Assembly: GCF_019649055.1 (NCBI RefSeq)
Contig: NW_026570243.1
Span: 1,240,001 to 1,304,000, forward strand
Direction of reading: 5' to 3'
Length of the DNA stretch: 64,000 bases
Source: Paramacrobiotus metropolitanus
Lineage: Eukaryota; Tardigrada; Eutardigrada; Parachela; Macrobiotidae
This document shows positions 58,660 through 64,000 of this stretch, piece by piece (within the stretch, counting starts at the first letter, position 1; each line of letters begins with the position of its first letter). The notes beneath the pieces were generated by a model that was not told the DNA's origin, ran no database searches, and saw only the letters and a list, made by a program, of their open reading frames with translations. The position numbers were made by a program, and so were the translations under genes.

Positions 58660-60572
58660 CCGCTTCAGATTTTTATTGTCGAATGCATGCTGCAGCGGCA
58701 TGGCCCGTCAAGCGCGAATAATGTGGTCAGGGAATCTAGCGCAGACGAATGATTGTAGATATGTGATGCTAACGAACGGAAACCCATTAGCGACAACGGT
58801 GTAGCATTAATTTACCGATCAATTAATTCGGACATCGTCTTAGTTTGATCCATTATCAAGTATCAATTACTAGTTGTTACCTAGTTGCTACTAGACATAG
58901 AACTGTCAAATGGGAAACGTTTCTGTCCTGGATTTCGCTAAAATATCATCTTTATTTTACCCATCAAATTCAAATCCAGGTGATGGTTAAATAATTCAAT
59001 AGCACAGTGGGAACTTGACCAGCATAAATGTGGCATAAAATTGACAGCAGGCTGATTTGTCTTAGAAAAAACGAATGTGGGTCAACAAACTTTGTAAAAT
59101 ATTTTATGCATGGAAAGCTGTATTGCCTTGAAAATTCCAGTACCAGAATGCTTTGTTGCACTAATCACTATCACTCTAACTAATTAGTTGTTACGTTATT
59201 TCACTTTTGCACATAGACAAGATTGTGCTGGTGATATTAATTGTCAGTTTCCGAAATTGCTCGAGCAAAAAATAAAGATACTAACTGGTTTTTGCAAAGA
59301 CATTTAGTGCTTGTACAGATATTATTATAGCCATTATGCCCATATTATAGCCGTATGTATTTATGAATCTGCAATCTGATTTTGTTGTGTTCATTTGTAT
59401 GCAGTACTGCCAGTACATAATATCTTGCACATTGTAATATGTACCGGTATGTAGGAGTACTTCTGTTAATAAAACCTATCTCAACTAAAATTACTGGGAT
59501 TTTTTTCAAAATTATGAATGCAGCCCTGTATTCTTGCGTTAGTAAATTTGCTGGTCGACGATAACAGTCTTTTTTGTTTGTTTTTTTCAGCGCACTCGCA
59601 CCTTAATGCTATTATATTAAGCTAAAATACAGTAAAATGAGTTAATGCGGTGTGTACTGGCACAATATGAACTATGTAAAGCCATACCCAGAAGGTCAAA
59701 ATCCATATCAATAACTCCATTTATCAGTAAGTAAATTGATAAGGATTTAGCAGAATTAATTTGAAATGTGTAGCGCATTTTTTTAACAGAAAAATACTGT
59801 TTAACTCAGCCAAAAGGGAAATTAATTTATTATTAGTGGATCACTGATAATTAATCATGTTAATGTTAATGAGACCAGAGGAGTGGCCCGTAATCGAATT
59901 TTGAACACTACTTAACAATATACAACAGTGTCAGTGTACGTGCGACACCAGTTTATGAATAATTTTGACGTTTAATTCCACCCAGTTTTGGCGGTTGACA
60001 TTTGTGCGTTGAATCCGAATGTTCGTAAGCGATAATAAAATAACCCGAGTACTATAAAACCAGTTTGCCGGTAAGAACAGCGTTCAGTTTACAATACTGT
60101 AAGTTCTTTTATTCGCGATTCAGCTGTTGCGTAGCTATGTACACTACGTATACCTGGAATGTTTTCTGCCGCATTGCAAAATTCTGCACTTAATAAGTTT
60201 ATTAACTGCGTATAAATATATTTCCTTTAATTCATGAGTTCGTGGTCGGGACCGGCAGTGGTCATTCGCCGCACGGGAGTACGCGCCTTGGTTTTCAATT
60301 TAAACGAAAGGATACGGAACGACGTGACGACTGCCATATCATGTGGTCCTACAAGGAAAAACATTCCCGTTTTCTTTATAATCAACACATTGGCAAAATA
60401 AATAACTTAATCTAAAACTACCAATAATTATTTTATTTTACCAAAAAATGACGTACGCAGTGCATTAGACTGCTCGGGACAAGAAAAAAGAAATCCATCA
60501 ATCCTTTACAAAAAAATTCTTTTTTTTTCACAAACATGTCACAATGTAGCGCGCATTAAAAGTGTTTTTAGT
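58660..60572. other. Intergenic stretch
   Basis: AT-rich sequence with no supported gene between two minus-strand genes. Confidence 0.4.
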
Positions 60573-62121
60573 TTAATGCGACGCTCCGCTCGAAACAATT
60601 GGTTTTATCTGAGGAATCCGACGACGGATTAACGGACCGGCAGGTGTCGTTGTGGGCGTGGTCGTTGCTTCCGTGGTCGCTTCCGTTGTCACCGTGGTGA
60701 CGGTTGCCGTGGTTTCCTCGGTGACCGTTGTGTTCATCGCCACGGTGGTGTTCCCGGTGGTGATCTCATTGTTCTCGGTGAACACCGAGTTTTTGGGTAT
60801 ATCATCTTGCCAGCTGACCACCTTGGGCGTGGACACATTTCCCGCCGGTGTCGTCGCGTCGAAGGTGATGGACACATTGTTCAGTGCATCCGAGGCATTG
60901 AGCGACGAGGTGTTGATGACCATCGGAGCCTCGAAGGTCGTCGTGGTGTCGGCGGTCACCACCGGGCGCATGGTGGCCGGGACGTCACCCACCACCACCA
61001 CCTTGTCTTCCTGGGGATCCTCCATTTGGGAGACGGTGATCACCTCCGCCTGGAAGGTTTCGTTGTTGTTACCGGTCACGGTAACCGCGCCCTGGGCGAC
61101 GGCTGGAGCGGCCGTGGGGAGTCGGTCCATGGAATCCCCGACGGTCGACAGACAGTCGCGAATACGGGCCAGGATGAAACTGGTACTCCCGGACACGGCT
61201 TCCTGGATTTGGGATTTGGCGGCGTGGATGATGTTCTTCACGGCGTCGGTGGCCTCCTGGCTAGATTCGGGGTCGACCACCACATGACCGGTGTCCTTCT
61301 CGACTTTAATGAAATGTGACCGGTAACTCTGGATGGCGTCGATGATGCGCTGACCGGAGTTCTCCACCACCACTTCCATACGGTATTGACCGTTCTCGAT
61401 AATGGCCGCCAGGTTGGAGTCGCTGAGCTTCGACTCGGGCAGGTTGCGGATGATGATTTTCATGGATTCGCGCAAATGATCCAGGGAGGTCTTAATGGCA
61501 TCGTTAATCTCGGCTTTGGCTTTCTTAGCGGTTTCGGATACAACGGCGGTGGCGCGGTCGACCAGGTCGAAAATACGCCGGGTGTCGTTGCCGATGCGCT
61601 GGAGGGAGAAGAAGAGGTTTTCCCGGGAGGTCACAGCGGAATGTAGGGTTTTGGAGATCGCACTCTCCAGGACATCGTAGATGAAGTTGGAGGCGGTGTG
61701 CACGGAGAGGATTATTCTGTGAGCATTGGTTTCGGCGGACGCGTCACCGCGTGTTCTGAGCACGGAGACTAACATTTCCGGACCCTATGGATACGCCACT
61801 GATATCACCGAAGCGTCTCAGAATAACCACATTGCACATTACGTCACTCAGACATATGAAAGTTCAACTTATTGGTAATGTACCTGCCGTTGTCGTAAAA
61901 TCGCCTAAACCAGTAAACAATTTCTATATTAAATGTTTATTATATGTTGCGCTTACAAATACAGGGAGTAAATTATATATGTGCAGGGATTGAACCGTAT
62001 ACTCTGAAAATAATTATTATGTGTTGGAACGTACCATTTCGGGTCCAAAGGAAGACATGCTTTTGGCCATAACGAAACATCCCACCGCCGCGAATAGGAC
62101 TACAATGGATAATTGCCGCAT
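60573..62121 (-). CDS. Secreted helical protein with Thr-rich mucin-like C-terminus
   Basis: Exon 1, 62121-62035, encodes a signal peptide (IVVLFAAVGCFVMA); exon 2 is 61784-60573. Joined in phase 0 they give 1299 bases, 432 residues. The first 220 residues after the leader are strongly helical and amphipathic, with regular Ile/Leu/Val spacing and many Lys, Glu and Asp (for example SETAKKAKAEINDAIKTSL, ATDAVKNIIHAAKSQIQEAV). After about residue 250 the sequence becomes Thr/Ala/Val rich with many N-glycosylation sequons and long Thr runs (TTVTTEATTEATTTPTTTP), typical of O-glycosylated linkers. The tail is basic (IRRRIPQIKP). No known family is recognised; the helical part recalls extended amphipathic or apolipoprotein-like proteins. 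It is codon-biased towards GC compared with its flanks, which often marks high expression. Confidence 0.82.
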
Positions 62122-64000
62122 GGTGGCCGATGATCGGTAATCCAGCAGAAGTACAGTCAACCGGTAAATGTGGAACAATACTGCTTTAATTTTCTTGTGG
62201 TGTTGATCGCTCTCAAGTAGCTACTTGTGGATATATCACACCGGCAGCCGTTTAAAAAGGGTATCACGAAAGAAGCACACACTGGAATCCCCCTCTTATG
62301 TAAGCCTGCACGAATCCGGCACTCTGGCAATGTGCTCAGCAAGCCGTAACCGTTTGCCGTGGTTGATCGAACAAGGTGGTTGTGGTCAGTGCGATCGATC
62401 GATCTTCCACAGTGGCCGAACACTGACTAATAACACTAGCTGCTACCGCATCCGATAAACCAGCAATGTCGGGGAATAGTTTCACTGTCCGCGTGTCCCT
62501 CGTGTTGAGCAGGTGCGAGGTAATGGGCGATAATGGAGTCTGGTCAGCTCAAAGTAAAAAATCCTCAGTGTATGTGCATGGGTATAGCTGTCAAACGCCA
62601 ATCAGTCCACAGCACAAATATGACAAACAGCCATACAGCGACCTCATGTAATCGGACATGCAAAGGTGCATAGCAGGCAGATAGCAGGCTCTCACAACTG
62701 GCCGCGACAAAATAGCCGGTTGCTGCTGTCGCTTTGTCTCTCTCGCTTGGCCGTCGCTTTGTGTCACACGTAGCACAGATGGATGAATAGCCGTTGGTAT
62801 GCGCCAAAATATGCTACAGTAATTCCTCGTCGTCAAAACCGGGGGATAATAAATACCGTAATTATTATAGCCGGATCTTTTTATTAGTGTCAGTCAGCCG
62901 GTCCCAAGACGAACGCCGATTTATTAATAAACGTGTGCGCCGGCCACCGGACGGGATGGGATGTGTGTGCGCACCACAGCCTTATTAATAAACGAATAAT
63001 TTCCCAACCATGGACAGAGGGGACCACTTTGCTGCCGACTGCCGAGATGCTGGTCCAATCTCTTATGGCACGCGTGAGAGACAGCGCTGGCCGGCGTCTG
63101 ACCTTGGATGAAGATGACTCGAGCGACGAGAGAGCCTGGGTGAATCCGCTCAACTAGCCGCAGATGGCCCTTCACTCGCCGGCTCTTCAATGACTGATGA
63201 TCAACACAGTGCGAGAGCCAGGGGGTTTACATTGGACATACATACAGTGTAGTGGCCTTTAAGTGGCGATCCCGCTGATGAGCGCGGAGCACCGTGGCTC
63301 GGCCAGTGTTGAATAAATAATAATATCATTTGTGCAATCAAGAGGATATTCAAATGGATGATATGGTCTATTTTCGTCCCCCGTATATGCGCAACAATTA
63401 TGCAATGTACATAGTGTACAATGTGAACAATTGTTTATGTTGTTGTTTGGGCTGTTGGTATATATACAAACACAGTTCACTTCCTATATAATGTAGCGCT
63501 TTATTAAGCAAAAGGTTGCTGCAGACAAACGTCTGGGTTGCGTGAAGGTAGTGCATTTAAAACTCGGGCATTTTTTCTTATGGAATAGATACCGCAATGA
63601 AAAATACTTTGGGATGCTTATAGTAGCAGAGGATTCAGGCTCAACTGGAGTGACCGTTTGCAGACTCTTTGTAGTTTCTATTGCTTGCACTTAAATGCGT
63701 TTGTGAAATTGTATTCGTATTTATACTCTCTTGAACACCGGAGACACAACTGGATACATTTCGGCACCCTACTTTACAACGTCGAGTTATTGGCGGTATG
63801 GAAGCCAAATGGCCGGTGTCGCTGTACAAGCAGGTTTTTTAATTCATAGACGGGTTTTTTTCCACTTTAGACCTGAAGTCTCAGGTGCACATATTAACTG
63901 TATTAAAATTTCACGCTAAGCCAAAAAACACATCAAATCATGCTCGTATTTGTATGAATAGCACAGGGAAGACGACCATTAGGTGAATATATAGTTTATT
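62122..64000. other. Intergenic stretch to window end
   Basis: No confident gene. A short plus-strand frame from ATG 63047 to 63157 (36 residues, with acidic segment LDEDDSSDERAW) could be a small peptide or exon. A 13-bp direct repeat TTATTAATAAACG occurs at about 62920 and 62982. Frames at 63640-63920 look random. Confidence 0.35.

Noticed and set aside
60652-61319. Long plus-strand frames (211 and 170 codons) opposite the Thr-rich protein
   Set aside because: They are antisense shadows of a GC-biased coding exon with a signal-peptide exon on the other strand.
1-64000. CRISPR arrays, operons, ribosome binding sites or riboswitches
   Set aside because: The window is eukaryotic with spliceosomal introns; no spaced repeat array is present.

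Overview
This is a nuclear window from an animal, probably a small ecdysozoan-type invertebrate; a tardigrade is plausible but the sequence does not prove it. The evidence is genes with many exons and short GT-AG introns (often 45-120 bp), a eukaryotic tRNA-Ser, a BBSome subunit (BBS1), two class A GPCRs, two histidine acid phosphatases, a cathepsin B-like protease, a protein with four chitin-binding type-2 domains, and several secreted or membrane proteins of families I do not recognise. For most genes I joined exons by eye using GT/AG sites, reading phase and paralogue alignment. Models whose exon lengths sum to a multiple of three without a stop are the most reliable: first unknown tandem gene, BBS1, both acid phosphatases, minus-strand GPCR, cathepsin-hemopexin gene, PPxY protein, small secreted protein, CBM14 protein and Thr-rich protein.

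Layout. 0.6-9.3 kb: two tandem 13-exon paralogues of an unknown secreted family; the second carries two related long-TIR transposons in its introns. 10.1 kb: tRNA-Ser(AGA), minus strand. 11.4 kb: single-exon GPCR. 13.6-16.5 kb: intact BBS1. 17.2-19.1 kb: soluble secreted acid phosphatase. 19.4-21.3 kb: two-exon GPCR, minus. 22.8-26.0 kb: cathepsin B-like protease with a hemopexin-like C-terminal extension, minus. 28.2 kb: Ig-like protein. 29.6-31.0 kb: decayed urease alpha-subunit gene, minus. 31.6-32.1 kb: small one-TM protein with a 52-bp palindrome in its coding exon and a long hairpin just before its start codon. 33-38 kb: gene-poor, repeat-rich, with a TTAA-flanked element. 38.2-41.8 kb: membrane-anchored acid phosphatase. 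42.7-43.6 kb: PPxY membrane protein. 44.7-46.5 kb: multi-TM, possibly chemoreceptor-like gene. 47.8-53.4 kb: two tandem, broken FAD-linked (berberine-bridge type) oxidoreductase genes. 53.4-54.1 kb: small secreted protein. 56.0-58.5 kb: four-repeat CBM14 protein. 60.6-62.1 kb: secreted helical plus Thr-rich protein.

The most striking point is that two enzyme families uncommon in animals, urease and fungal-type FAD oxidases, are both present as intron-bearing but inactivated genes. This suggests genes gained from non-animal sources, fitted with introns and then lost; the gain itself is inference. The other strong observations are a peptidase-hemopexin fusion, Mutator-like elements with a 9-bp target duplication inside a host gene, and a soluble/lysosomal acid phosphatase pair that keeps its exon architecture although the two genes lie about 20 kb apart.
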